DNA from: a virus
Strand: one strand, 5' to 3'
Virus record (IMG/VR): IMGVR_UViG_3300046517_000933
Span: 1 to 60,422 of that record
Length of the DNA: 60,422 nucleotides
Positions 22,749 to 29,726 of the stretch are shown here, in pieces. The translations under genes and the position numbers were made by a program. Position 1 is the stretch's first letter, and each line of letters opens with the position of its first letter. Under the pieces are notes generated by a model. The model worked only from the letters and a program-made list of their open reading frames with translations. It searched no databases and was not told the DNA's origin.

Positions 22749-22982
22749 ATGACTGCAAAAGTAATCCACATTCACGACGCCGCAACAATGAAAGAAGCAA
22801 AAGCGCAATGGCGCTACACGCGCGGAGTGCTCACCGATGACGCGCTATATGAAGCGCGAATCAAGACCGATTGGCAAATTGACGCACTCGGGCGAGTGCT
22901 CGTTTACCTGGGCGCCGATCGGGCGTTCTGCTTGATTTTCTTCAAGAATAGCCAAGGGCACGTTTACGCGGCGCAAGCCTAA
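22749..22982 (+). CDS. Small early protein, unknown
   Basis: A 77-residue protein with a hydrophobic second half (LGRVLVYLGADRAFCLIFFKNSQGHVYAAQ). Start set by the RBS hairpin. The mixed charge of the first half and the beta-like second half suggest a small globular fold; no family recognised. Confidence 0.6.
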   Translation: MTAKVIHIHDAATMKEAKAQWRYTRGVLTDDALYEARIKTDWQIDALGRVLVYLGADRAFCLIFFKNSQGHVYAAQA

Positions 22983-22983
22983 C

Positions 22984-22999
22984 CGTCTGTGAGGAGACG
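22984..22999 (+). promoter_or_regulatory. RBS hairpin, copy 3 of 3
   Basis: Third identical CGTCT-GTGAGG-AGACG element, four bases before the ATG at 23003. It lies only two bases after the stop of the previous gene. Confidence 0.8.
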
Positions 23000-23002
23000 A
23001 CA

Positions 23003-23272
23003 ATGAAAATTGAGCTAACGACAATCAACGGCCATCCATTCCCCATATATGAGGGCGAAGTGCTCTCATGGAGCATCGGCCTATACCATACGCAGAGCGA
23101 GCAAGAGGCGGGATTCCCGCGCGCACGCGTCATAATCGAGGCGATGCGGCAATACCGCCCTAAACAATTGACGAGCGAACATCGCCATTATCTACGCAGT
23201 TCTTTCGATAAGATGTTCGGCCATAATGCGCGCGTCATGTTAGCAATCATCGAGGAGGAGCAATCACGATAA
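23003..23272 (+). CDS. Small early protein, unknown
   Basis: An 89-residue protein, strand-rich at first (MKIELTTINGHPFPIYEGEVLSWSIGLYH) then helical (VIIEAMRQYRPKQL, HRHYLRSSFDKMF). It ends EEEQSR, echoing the end of the gene at 22147. The following bases look like a decayed RBS and start (GAGGAGCAATCACG followed by ATA). Last plus-strand gene before a terminator. Confidence 0.62.
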   Translation: MKIELTTINGHPFPIYEGEVLSWSIGLYHTQSEQEAGFPRARVIIEAMRQYRPKQLTSEHRHYLRSSFDKMFGHNARVMLAIIEEEQSR

Positions 23273-23295
23273 ACCAGTAATCGATGAAATCCGTA

Positions 23296-23706
23296 TCAGC
23301 GGGCGTCCAATCGGGCGCCCGTTTTCTTTGGATAGCGCCGCTTGTTATTCGTCCCGCGCTCCCTGCTTATGGTCGGCCGGGCGCCACCTGCCCCATTAAC
23401 CGCAGCGCGCCGAGCCAATCGCGCGCCATCCCAGTCTTTTAATCCCTTGCGCAGATATTCGGGCTCGATACCCAGATAATCGCATACGCCATCAAACGTA
23501 AATGCCCCGTCCTGCGGTTCATGGACCCAAATGCGGGCCTCCCTGCCACCCGCACTATCCGGGCGGCGCTGGAGCCATCTAAGCGCATCTTCCAGCACGG
23601 CAATCATCAGCCGGCCCATCGGCGAACGGCTCGCCTTGTCCTTGTCGTAATACTGCGAGGGAAGGAGCGTATCCGAGCCCGAGCTCAGCGTGTCTAATGG
23701 TTCCAT
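23296..23706 (-). CDS. Conserved phage protein, possible helical DNA-binding type
   Basis: A 136-residue protein started at the ATG in a TAATG overlap with the DnaA-like gene. The core GRLMIAVLEDALRWLQ...ARIWVHEPQDGAFTFDGVCDYLGIEPEYLRKGLKDW resembles small phage proteins in which a helix pair ends in a LG-x-x-P-x-x-h-R helix, suggestive of HTH-like folding. The C terminus is basic (SRERGTNNKRRYPKK). Last gene of the replication operon; its final codons lie inside the terminator hairpin. Exact role unknown. Confidence 0.6.
   Translation of the reverse strand: MEPLDTLSSGSDTLLPSQYYDKDKASRSPMGRLMIAVLEDALRWLQRRPDSAGGREARIWVHEPQDGAFTFDGVCDYLGIEPEYLRKGLKDWDGARLARRAAVNGAGGARPTISRERGTNNKRRYPKKTGARLDAR
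23300..23328 (+). terminator. Rho-independent terminator at operon convergence
   Basis: CGGGCG (23300-23305) pairs with CGCCCG (23316-23321) around a ten-base loop, followed by TTTTCTTT on the plus strand. It ends the early plus-strand operon where it meets the minus-strand replication operon. Confidence 0.78.
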
Positions 23707-24053
23707 TAGGCTGCCCCCGCGATATTGATCAAGCGCTGCCACGCATCGCCACCATGCCCCTTAAGGAGGCCGGCGATTTTACGGACCGCGTGATAAACCG
23801 TTGAATGATCGCGATTAAGGAGCAATCCGATGTCCGTAAACGTCGCGTGTCGAGAGCGCAGCACATATGCGATTATATCGCGCTTCTCAACGATAATTTG
23901 CCCGCGATAATGACTACGAATCGCTTCAGGAGAGATTCGGAGCGCTTTGCAGATAACAAAGAACGTTCGTTGCGCATCTTGCCACGCGAGCATCTTGCGA
24001 TTGCAATAAACTGCCCGGCGTTGCCCGGCATCTTTTCTGACTCGTCTATCCAT
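23706..24053 (-). CDS. Stand-alone DnaA domain IV-like protein
   Basis: A 115-residue protein whose C-terminal half matches the DnaA DNA-binding domain: VEKRDIIAYVLRSRHATFTDIGLLLNRDHSTVYHAVRKI, with the DnaA signature DHSTV at residues 82-86. There is no AAA+ domain. The N-terminal half is basic (MDRRVRKDAGQRR). It may bind DnaA-box-like sites in the phage or host origin and either recruit or block initiation. The ATG at 24053 has GGAGGGG five bases upstream; a GTG six bases earlier overlaps the methylase stop. Confidence 0.82.
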   Translation of the reverse strand: MDRRVRKDAGQRRAVYCNRKMLAWQDAQRTFFVICKALRISPEAIRSHYRGQIIVEKRDIIAYVLRSRHATFTDIGLLLNRDHSTVYHAVRKIAGLLKGHGGDAWQRLINIAGAA

Positions 24054-24055
24054 CG

Positions 24056-24631
24056 TCACCCCTCCACTCTATTTTCGGTCGCATCTTGCTCTGTGCGACT
24101 CTCTACTGCGCGGCAAATTGTTTCGCCGATTTCATAAGGAATCTTCGCTCTCAGCGCCGTCCGATCTGGCGTCGGAGGCCGCCGCCGTTTATGCGCGCGC
24201 GTATCCGGCAACAGGCACGGAAGATCGCCCCAGAAGACATGCCCCGTGACGATTGCCCGCACCGGCCCGAGGATAGGCGAGAGAAATTTACGAGCGCCCA
24301 TCACATTCTCGATTATCCAGCGATTAGGCTTTATGCACCGGATCGCTTCAAGGCACGCAAGCGTTAGCGCAACATCGGGCCGCGCGGGATTCTTCCAAGT
24401 TGAAGCCCACGTCTTCGGGAGAACTGATTTCGTAAACTCCATACAAGGCGGGCTCGCCCACAGCACATCGACGTGGAACGGCTTGAATGACAAGTTTCTT
24501 ACATCCGCCACGATGTCGGGCTTGAATCGCGGGTCGATGTCAACGCGAATTACCTTCCATCCACGGTCGAGCGCCGGCTGGGACGCCCCGCCAAGCCCCG
24601 AGCAGAGGTCGAGCCATACGAGTTGCCTCAT
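24056..24631 (-). CDS. Short DNA cytosine-5 methyltransferase
   Basis: A 191-residue protein with C5-methyltransferase motifs: DLCSGLGGASQPALDRGW (motif I, residues 8-25), VDID at 30-33, ASPPCMEF (motif IV with the catalytic Cys at 63) and IIENV (motif VI, 107-111). It is much shorter than usual (300-400 residues), and a large target-recognition domain is not obvious. The ATG overlaps the nuclease stop as ATGA; the longer upstream frame is a shadow. With no cognate restriction gene it likely protects or marks phage DNA. Confidence 0.78.
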   Translation of the reverse strand: MRQLVWLDLCSGLGGASQPALDRGWKVIRVDIDPRFKPDIVADVRNLSFKPFHVDVLWASPPCMEFTKSVLPKTWASTWKNPARPDVALTLACLEAIRCIKPNRWIIENVMGARKFLSPILGPVRAIVTGHVFWGDLPCLLPDTRAHKRRRPPTPDRTALRAKIPYEIGETICRAVESRTEQDATENRVEG

Positions 24632-25011
24632 CGCCCGAATTTCTCCAGCGCCGCCTCGGTGACCCGGAGCGCTTCGCCGCTCGCCACCATCTCGGCCGTG
24701 AATCTGAATACCCGCCAGCCTTTTAACGTCGCCGCGTTGTATTTCTCCATGTCCTTGGCGATGCCCGAGCCGGTCTGATGCCGCCCCTGAATCCAGATGC
24801 CGCCCTCGATTTCCACGGCCACGCGATAGATGCAGTGAGCGAAATCGAAGCGCCATTTGCGCGGCGGGGCAAATACGACCTCGCGCTCCCAGCCGCGGAG
24901 CTTGGCCGCGCGCAGTTGTATCGCGAATAGCTCTTCGTGCTCGCTACGCACCTTGGGACGGCCGCACCAGGGGGACGTTATTTTGGGGGCCTTCACCTTG
25001 AGCTTGGTCAT
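24628..25011 (-). CDS. PDDEXK-type nuclease (DUF559/Vsr-like fold)
   Basis: A 127-residue protein with the shape of a compact restriction-like nuclease: E (in HEELFAIQL), RKWRFDFAHC with D in the PD position, VAVEIEGGIW supplying the E-x-E/G strand, then GRHQTGSG, DMEKYNAATLKGWRVFRFTAEMV. That order is typical of DUF559-like and VRR-type phage nucleases used in recombination or repair. ATG chosen at the ATGA overlap with the loader gene. Next to a methylase, which could suggest modification-sensitive cleavage, but a recombination role with the ERF protein is equally likely. Confidence 0.75.
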   Translation of the reverse strand: MTKLKVKAPKITSPWCGRPKVRSEHEELFAIQLRAAKLRGWEREVVFAPPRKWRFDFAHCIYRVAVEIEGGIWIQGRHQTGSGIAKDMEKYNAATLKGWRVFRFTAEMVASGEALRVTEAALEKFGR

Positions 25012-25376
25012 CGGTTCTTCATCCTCAGCTTGGCCGTCAGTTCCGCCACGGTCTCGCGCAGCATCGCCCTGCCCTTCTCTACCGCTTCGGGCGATAAACG
25101 CGGCCGTGGGGCATCTAAACGCGGTCGGTGGGCATTCTCTATTCGTATTCGCGCCTCGCGCTCGTGGCCCGCCATTTGAAATATCTGTCCAGCCGTCGGC
25201 GGTTGAGCCTGGTCCTCCGTCTCGCGGATCGCCCACATCACCGCCGCCCACACATCGCGATAATCGGCCTCCTTGAAAATATGCGCCCAGACCTTGATGG
25301 TCAGGTCATCGGTCGGCTGGCGCATCCAATTGCCCTTCACCAAGGTCAACACCTTCACGGTCTCATCGTGGGTCAT
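25008..25376 (-). CDS. Helicase-loader-like protein (G39P type)
   Basis: A 122-residue protein. Residues 1-65 (MTHDETVKVLTLVKGNW..., DDLTIKVWAHIFKEADYRDVWAAVMWAI, then PPTAGQIFQMA) follow the helical pattern of loaders and inhibitors of phage replicative helicases. The rest is a charged tail. Such proteins bring the host DnaB helicase to the phage origin. It lies between a DnaT-like gene and a DnaA-like gene, which supports replication initiation. ATG at 25376; longer frames overlap the upstream gene. Confidence 0.65.
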   Translation of the reverse strand: MTHDETVKVLTLVKGNWMRQPTDDLTIKVWAHIFKEADYRDVWAAVMWAIRETEDQAQPPTAGQIFQMAGHEREARIRIENAHRPRLDAPRPRLSPEAVEKGRAMLRETVAELTAKLRMKNR

Positions 25377-25548
25377 TGCGCTCGACCTCGATCTTCGTGC
25401 CCTTGGGCGATACCCGAATTTCGATTTGCTTACCCGCATCTGTCTCGACCGATAGCACGTAGCCAAACTTCTTCGCGTCGTGGCACACGCGCTGGACCAC
25501 CAGCGGCCCCCAACGAAATCCATAATCGTTTTCCGGTTTGAATATCAT
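25363..25548 (-). CDS. Small replication-operon protein, unknown
   Basis: A 61-residue protein (MIFKPENDYGFRWGPLVV...) that is strand-rich and charged (VLSVETDAGKQIEIRVSPKGTKIEVERND). ATGA overlaps at the upstream end, and a 14-base overlap into the loader gene. It resembles small beta-barrel accessory proteins, without a firm family match. Confidence 0.62.
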   Translation of the reverse strand: MIFKPENDYGFRWGPLVVQRVCHDAKKFGYVLSVETDAGKQIEIRVSPKGTKIEVERNDPR

Positions 25549-25871
25549 TTGCCCCTCCCGAGATGCCGCGCCAAGTTCGCCATCCCCGACGTACCGAAGT
25601 TGTGCGCGAATCCGATAACCTGCGTCGGCTTGAATCCGTAGAGCTTCTGATTGATGCACCACGTCAGCCAGGCCTTGCTCCAGAGCTTGAAGCGCGAGCC
25701 CAGCGCCTCGTGGTGCGCCTCAAACTTCTCCCATTGCAGGCCGATGTCATCGTCGGATGCGCTCGGGTTGTACTTGCGAAAGGTCTCGCGCTCAGGGTCG
25801 CCCAGCGCCCAGCCCTCGGGGAACTCGGTTAGCTGGCGCTTGCGTTTCGTTAGTTCATCTGGCATTATCAT
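25545..25871 (-). CDS. DnaT-like replication/primosome protein
   Basis: A 108-residue protein containing the DnaT/phage replication C-terminal pattern: a helix ending in KYNP, then W-x-x-F-x-x-HH (QWEKFEAHHEALGS) and F-x-x-W-x-x-x-W-x-x-WC (RFKLWSKAWLTWCINQ), residues about 30-75. That domain binds single-stranded DNA in primosome assembly. The ATG at 25871 has AGGAGG six bases upstream, better than the next ATG. With the loader and DnaA-like genes it forms a host-helicase recruitment set. Confidence 0.72.
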   Translation of the reverse strand: MIMPDELTKRKRQLTEFPEGWALGDPERETFRKYNPSASDDDIGLQWEKFEAHHEALGSRFKLWSKAWLTWCINQKLYGFKPTQVIGFAHNFGTSGMANLARHLGRGK

Positions 25872-26200
25872 TTCGTCCTCCTCACGGGACACCCACCGCA
25901 CACAGGGTTATCGACACCGACGCCCGAGTCGTAATTGACTTGGGCGTTTGTGTTTGTTATTTCATTACTCGCCGCGTCGGAGTTGGATTCGATAACCTTG
26001 GCCGCACACGGTGGGCTTACTGCGCTAAGTCCAAATCCATCCTCCCCGGTCTGCGGGCAGGGATGGTTGACCGACCTATAAGACTCTGAACAAGAGCTTG
26101 GTTGCGAGAGAGGCGAAAGGACGCCGATGGGAGTTCCCCCAAACTCTTGATATGGGGCCCCTGCGCCTCTACCAATTCCGTTATCACTTCCCAAGTACAC
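25868..26200 (-). CDS. Small Cys-containing protein, uncertain
   Basis: A 110-residue frame starting at GTG with AGGAG five bases upstream, inside the 3' end of the methylase gene, and ending in an ATGA overlap with the DnaT-like start. Ser-, Asn- and Gly-rich, with CPQTG, PPC and a terminal VCGGCPVRR motif. The good RBS and coupling favour translation, while the odd composition and low regularity leave room for doubt. Confidence 0.42.
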   Translation of the reverse strand: MYLGSDNGIGRGAGAPYQEFGGTPIGVLSPLSQPSSCSESYRSVNHPCPQTGEDGFGLSAVSPPCAAKVIESNSDAASNEITNTNAQVNYDSGVGVDNPVCGGCPVRRTK

Positions 26201-26816
26201 TGGAACTCCTGAAGTCAAAGACAGATTGGGACATACGCTTGGCGGCTATCTCGCAATAGCGTTCCTCAATCTCGATGCCGATGGCTTTGCGCCCCAGGTC
26301 TTTCGCCGCACGCAGCGTCGTTCCGCTGCCCATGAAGGGGTCGATTACATCGCCATTCGGTAATCGCGAGAGAATCCATCGCATCGCCGCAAAAGGCTTC
26401 GGTGACGGATGGTCGGGCATTGCGCCCTGTATCGCTATCTCCGTGGCATCTTGGGCGCATTTATAAACGCTCACGCCTTCCGCTGAATAAAGCACGACGG
26501 GAATCCAATTCCCAAACCCGACAGCCCCGCGAACAATGGCGTTGATGACTCGCACGGAGAGCGTCCAGCGATATGTTTGCGCGAGCATTTTCGGCGGCAT
26601 TGATAGCAGATTAGAGACTCCGGGGGTTATCGCCATGCAACTAGATGCAGCGCTCGCAAACTCCATCCAATCAAGGGAAAACGATTCGTCCCAGCCCGCC
26701 TTCTTTACGCCATATGGCGGATCGGCAAAAAGAACGGGAGCAGAGAGCGTCGGCAATACTTCACAACAATCCCCGTGGTAAATCGTTACCGCCTCGTCCT
26801 CGTAATACGGTTTCAT
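26184..26816 (-). CDS. DNA adenine/N4-cytosine methyltransferase
   Basis: A 210-residue amino-methyltransferase of class beta: the catalytic DPPYG motif (32-36) comes before the AdoMet-binding DPFMGSGTT (159-167). It methylates an exocyclic amino group; adenine is most common with DPPY. HPSPKPF before the FxGxG motif is typical of phage and type II enzymes. There is no restriction partner. First gene of the minus-strand replication operon, transcribed away from the 26.99 kb operon. GAGGGG precedes the ATG. Confidence 0.85.
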   Translation of the reverse strand: MKPYYEDEAVTIYHGDCCEVLPTLSAPVLFADPPYGVKKAGWDESFSLDWMEFASAASSCMAITPGVSNLLSMPPKMLAQTYRWTLSVRVINAIVRGAVGFGNWIPVVLYSAEGVSVYKCAQDATEIAIQGAMPDHPSPKPFAAMRWILSRLPNGDVIDPFMGSGTTLRAAKDLGRKAIGIEIEERYCEIAAKRMSQSVFDFRSSSVLGK

Positions 26817-26947
26817 TCATCACCCCTCACAGAATCCCCGCACTCCGCCTCATTTCACCGCCATCCGCATCACCGCCGCTTTCCATTCGTCGTTTGTCTC
26901 ATAATTCGAGATTCCTTGTCAAGCGAAATCTTTTTATCGTTTCGCTA

Positions 26948-26977
26948 TTGACACGATTGTCGCATCTGCTCTATCAT
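26948..26977 (+). promoter_or_regulatory. Early promoter of the ERF operon
   Basis: TTGACA (26948-26953), 18 bases, then TATCAT (26972-26977). The first ATG of the operon (26986) starts only eight bases later, leaving little or no 5' leader and no SD. It sits in the 170-base divergent region between the methylase and the ERF operon. Confidence 0.65.
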
Positions 26978-26985
26978 TCGGTGTC

Positions 26986-27171
26986 ATGGGGAACCGTTCA
27001 GCGAAAAGGAAACTACCGCCGAGGAGCTTTTATGTGCGCCTCTACCATGAACACGAGCCAGAGCTAATCAAGTATCTGGCCGAAACCGGCGAACGATTGG
27101 AGCGCTCCGATAGCTGGATTGTCAAGAAACTGTTGCGCGCCCAAATCGAACGCGGAGGGGAATTAAAGTAA
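26986..27171 (+). CDS. Small basic protein, possibly ribbon-helix-helix
   Basis: A 61-codon frame: basic N terminus (MGNRSAKRKLPPRSFYVRLY), then EPELIKYLAETGERLERSDSWIVKKLLRAQIERG, a strand plus two helices as in ribbon-helix-helix regulators. First gene of the operon, and nearly leaderless. It may autoregulate. The stop is followed directly by the ATG at 27171. Confidence 0.55.
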   Translation: MGNRSAKRKLPPRSFYVRLYHEHEPELIKYLAETGERLERSDSWIVKKLLRAQIERGGELK

Positions 27172-27551
27172 TGGAAGTACAACTGCTCAAGGACTATCGC
27201 GACGTTAGCGAGAAAATCGGCAAGCTCTATTCCGACCTCGAAACGCTCGAAGCGCGCCGCGCTCAACTCGAACAGCAGATTCATAATGGCTCACGGCCCA
27301 TCGCCGTGGTCAGCGAACCGAGCGGCATAACGGTCGTCAAGACGATCCGTAGTCATGTGGACAAGCTGGCGATACCCAAGATGCGCGAGTTCATAAAACG
27401 CCACTGGATCGCCAATAAGGTCTGCACCCCGCAAATGGTCGTTGCCGAATTTGGCTGCACCCTGGACGCCGCCATGATGCGGATGCGCGTAGTGGCGCGA
27501 GAAGGCCTCGGCCGGCCCGTGCTTGGCCCTTATCGCCTGGAGAAGCCGTAA
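27171..27551 (+). CDS. Coiled-coil protein with C-terminal winged-helix-like domain
   Basis: A 126-residue protein: residues 5-40 form a coiled coil (VSEKIGKLYSDLETLEARRAQLEQQI), followed by a linker and a C-terminal helical domain with HTH-like VCTPQMVVAEFGCTLDAAMMRMR. Probably a dimeric DNA-binding factor. Start overlaps the preceding stop, and its stop overlaps the next start. Confidence 0.6.
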   Translation: MEVQLLKDYRDVSEKIGKLYSDLETLEARRAQLEQQIHNGSRPIAVVSEPSGITVVKTIRSHVDKLAIPKMREFIKRHWIANKVCTPQMVVAEFGCTLDAAMMRMRVVAREGLGRPVLGPYRLEKP

Positions 27552-27733
27552 TGTACGACAAGACCAAAGCCGAGGCGGCGGCCTACGCCGTCGAAATCGA
27601 GCTGCTGACGCGGGCGATGACCCATTGTTTCGAGATTACTGGCGTCGGTGGTGACTGGCCTGAAATCGAGCGCGTCAAGCAATCCCTGCTGATTCGCCTC
27701 AATATCCTGCTGGACTTGGAGGAAATCAAATGA
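27551..27733 (+). CDS. Small helical protein, ERF operon
   Basis: A 60-residue acidic helical protein (KAEAAAYAVEIELLTRAMTH..., WPEIERVKQSLLIRLNILLDL). Coupled by TAATG upstream and ATGA downstream. Function unknown. Confidence 0.6.
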   Translation: MYDKTKAEAAAYAVEIELLTRAMTHCFEITGVGGDWPEIERVKQSLLIRLNILLDLEEIK

Positions 27734-27918
27734 ATTGGCTGGTCTCTGTTTTAAATGCGAATGGGGAACGGACGCAAGGAATTATCGTGCGGGCTGATTC
27801 GCCTGGCGATGCTCGCAAACTTGTCCGTGATGCAACCGGGAGTGAGCATCTTGGTAGCGTTCTTGGGTCGTGGCCAAAGGTGTGGATATTAGCGCAAGGA
27901 GGCGAGTCTGATGAGTGA
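27730..27918 (+). CDS. Small protein, ERF operon
   Basis: A 62-residue protein (MNWLVSVLNANGERTQGIIV, ADSPGDARKLVRDATGSEHL) whose strand-strand-helix beginning suggests a small alpha/beta fold. ATGA start; eight-base overlap with the next gene. No family recognised. Confidence 0.58.
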   Translation: MNWLVSVLNANGERTQGIIVRADSPGDARKLVRDATGSEHLGSVLGSWPKVWILAQGGESDE

Positions 27919-28141
27919 GTCTGTTAGAGCCCTGATGGCCGCGATGGACCTGCTCGGCTATCCGCAATCGCCCTACGACAACTGGAAATCTCGCAGCGAC
28001 CGCGAGGGCGAGCACGAAGAGGACATCCCGATGCGCGCCTGCCCGCCGTGCGAAGATGGCCGGCATCTGGCGTGTTGGGCGCCGCTGAACAAGCCGCACT
28101 GGTACGCCTGCCGGTGCCGACGGAGGGGACACAATGGCTGA
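27911..28141 (+). CDS. Small Cys/His protein, probable zinc binder
   Basis: A 76-residue protein: helical N terminus (MSESVRALMAAMDLLGYP) and a C-terminal CPPCEDGRHLACW...HWYACRCRRRGH cluster with five Cys and three His, likely a zinc site. Directly overlaps the start of the ERF gene by eight bases. Perhaps a partner of the annealing protein, inferred from coupling only. Confidence 0.62.
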   Translation: MSESVRALMAAMDLLGYPQSPYDNWKSRSDREGEHEEDIPMRACPPCEDGRHLACWAPLNKPHWYACRCRRRGHNG

Positions 28142-29111
28142 CAAGTTGAATCTACGCGCGAAGCTCCTGAACATGATGCAGGTCATCGGCGGCGTGCCGA
28201 AGCGGGGCACCGCGCCCGTGACCCAAGGTAGCTATACCTACCAGATGGCCGCCGACATCTTCCCCAAGGTCCAGAAGGCCTGTCGCGACCACGGCGTGAT
28301 GTTCCTCGCCAGCGAAGTCAGCCGCCAGCCTCGCGCCGCGCATCAGAGTAAAGCCGGCGCTGCGGTCTTCGTCGAGGACGTGACCATGCGCTACTCGTTT
28401 CTTGATACCGAGAGTGAAGAGCGGATCGACGGCGATGGCTCGGGCGTGGCTTTCGATAACTCCGACAAGGCGCTGAACAAGGCCAAGACCGCCGCGCTGA
28501 AGTATTTCCTGAAACAGACCTTCCTCATCGGCGAGAAGGAAGACGACCCCGAGGCGCACGACACGACTGGCGGCGAGGGCGTACAGTGGACGACCGATGG
28601 GAACGGGATGGACGCCGAAGAGTTCTATCCCGACCCCAGCACGAGTTTCCAGGCCTCGTCGGACGAGCCCGTCACCGATGCGCAGGCGCTCAGTGTGACG
28701 CAGTGGTGCAAGTCCTTCGGCGTCGATTTCAAGGCGGTGTTCGGCCCCTGGTTCAGCGTCGACAGGCCCGAGAAGATGACCAACCCGCAATACGCGGTTT
28801 TCCTTGAGAAGCGCGATGCGATCGTGCTCGGATACAACCAGCGCGATAATCCGCCCTCGAAGGACATCGCCAAGGCCGAGAAAATCATCAACCAAGCCCA
28901 AGAGCGCGTCCGCCAGCAGACCGCGCCTAGTATCGACACCAACGCGGGCATCACCGAGGGCAAGCAGCGCCGTTTCTACGCCATCGCCAAGAGCAAGGAA
29001 GTCGCGAAGCAGGTTCTCGACCAGTTCGGCTTCGACGACCCAGCTCAGATTCCTTGGAGGGGCGACATCTACGACAAGATGTGCAAGGCGGCCGAGGAGG
29101 CGAACTCGTGA
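28134..29111 (+). CDS. erf: ERF family single-strand DNA annealing protein
   Basis: A 325-residue recombination protein. The ERF domain covers residues about 5-150: MNMMQVIGGVPKRG-type helix, YTYQMAADIFPKVQKACRDHGVMFLAS, then RYSFLDTESEERIDGDGSGVAFDNSDKALNKAKTAALKYFLKQTFLI, with the family's G-x-G and DKA...KA.T.A.KY signature at about 100-125. The C-terminal half is variable and charged. ERF proteins pair complementary single strands and help circularise or recombine phage DNA. The nuclease at 24628-25011 may provide resection. Confidence 0.85.
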   Translation: MADKLNLRAKLLNMMQVIGGVPKRGTAPVTQGSYTYQMAADIFPKVQKACRDHGVMFLASEVSRQPRAAHQSKAGAAVFVEDVTMRYSFLDTESEERIDGDGSGVAFDNSDKALNKAKTAALKYFLKQTFLIGEKEDDPEAHDTTGGEGVQWTTDGNGMDAEEFYPDPSTSFQASSDEPVTDAQALSVTQWCKSFGVDFKAVFGPWFSVDRPEKMTNPQYAVFLEKRDAIVLGYNQRDNPPSKDIAKAEKIINQAQERVRQQTAPSIDTNAGITEGKQRRFYAIAKSKEVAKQVLDQFGFDDPAQIPWRGDIYDKMCKAAEEANS

Positions 29112-29269
29112 CGGACGAAAACAAACAGGCGGAACTTAAGGTTCTATTCGAGGGCCTGAGAATGGTCGGGGCTGGCGACGAAATCAGCAAGCTCGTTATC
29201 GATCAGGCAATTATCAATGAAATTGCGCTCATTATTAGAGACCGATTGGCCGTATTGGTGAAACTGTGA
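29108..29269 (+). CDS. Small helical protein, ERF operon
   Basis: A 53-residue protein starting with GTG in a GTGA overlap with the ERF stop. Amphipathic helices (ENKQAELKVLFEGLRMVGAG, AIINEIALIIRDRLAVLVKL) suggest a small dimer. The longer frame starting at 29054 is not needed. Function unknown. Confidence 0.58.
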   Translation: MTDENKQAELKVLFEGLRMVGAGDEISKLVIDQAIINEIALIIRDRLAVLVKL

Positions 29270-29556
29270 ATACGGAGACTGGCGAAATCGACCTCGACGA
29301 GGCGCTGCCTGAGATGTATCAGGCCAATGGGCGCGCGTGCGAGCTGGGCGGCTGCGAGCACATCGCCTCCCAAATCTATGAGCTGTACGGCAGGGAGCGT
29401 CGCGAGGGCCGCGCCTTTATCTTCCTGTGCGGGTGCTGCGTGGCGCTGAAGCGCGTCGAACGGGCGCAATGGTACGCCAAGCAAATCAAGAAACTCGAGG
29501 CCGAGCACGAAAAGGAGAAGGGATTATGCGCTACGAAGCAAGAAACGCCTACGTGA
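29266..29556 (+). CDS. Cys-containing early protein
   Basis: A 96-residue protein starting with GTG in a GTGA overlap. It has CELGGCEHIAS and FLCGCCVALKRVERAQWYAKQIKKLEAEHEKEKG, that is a CxxxxC and CxCC pair followed by a long charged helix. Metal binding is likely. Function unknown. Confidence 0.6.
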   Translation: MNTETGEIDLDEALPEMYQANGRACELGGCEHIASQIYELYGRERREGRAFIFLCGCCVALKRVERAQWYAKQIKKLEAEHEKEKGLCATKQETPT

Positions 29557-29726
29557 GCCGCCCCGGCGTCTGCCTGAACGAGGAGTGTGAGAAGTGGGGC
29601 GAGGTCGTCGAGGTCAAGGTGAGCAAGTTCGGCCAGCCGGTGTGCTGCGAATGCGAGGGCGCCAACGTTTTCGACGAGGACGGCTTTCCATTCAATGGTG
29701 CCCGCGACTTTAGGTATGCACTATGA
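29526..29726 (+). CDS. Zinc-ribbon-like small protein
   Basis: A 66-residue protein with CLNEECEKWGEVVEVKVSKFG and CCECEG, a two-knuckle pattern like zinc ribbons. GGAGAAGG precedes the ATG; the longer frame from 29427 is a shadow of the preceding gene, with which it overlaps by 31 bases. Possibly nucleic-acid binding. Confidence 0.62.
   Translation: MRYEARNAYVSRPGVCLNEECEKWGEVVEVKVSKFGQPVCCECEGANVFDEDGFPFNGARDFRYAL

Noticed and set aside
24632-24856. Longer N terminus for the cytosine methyltransferase
   Set aside because: It lies in the upstream nuclease gene and has Arg/Gly/His shadow composition. The ATG at 24631 starts just before motif I and overlaps the nuclease stop as ATGA.
26645-27067. 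Plus-strand 140-codon frame spanning the divergent promoter region
   Set aside because: It crosses the methylase gene in antisense, and the intergenic promoter region. The well-placed ATG of the next operon is at 26986.
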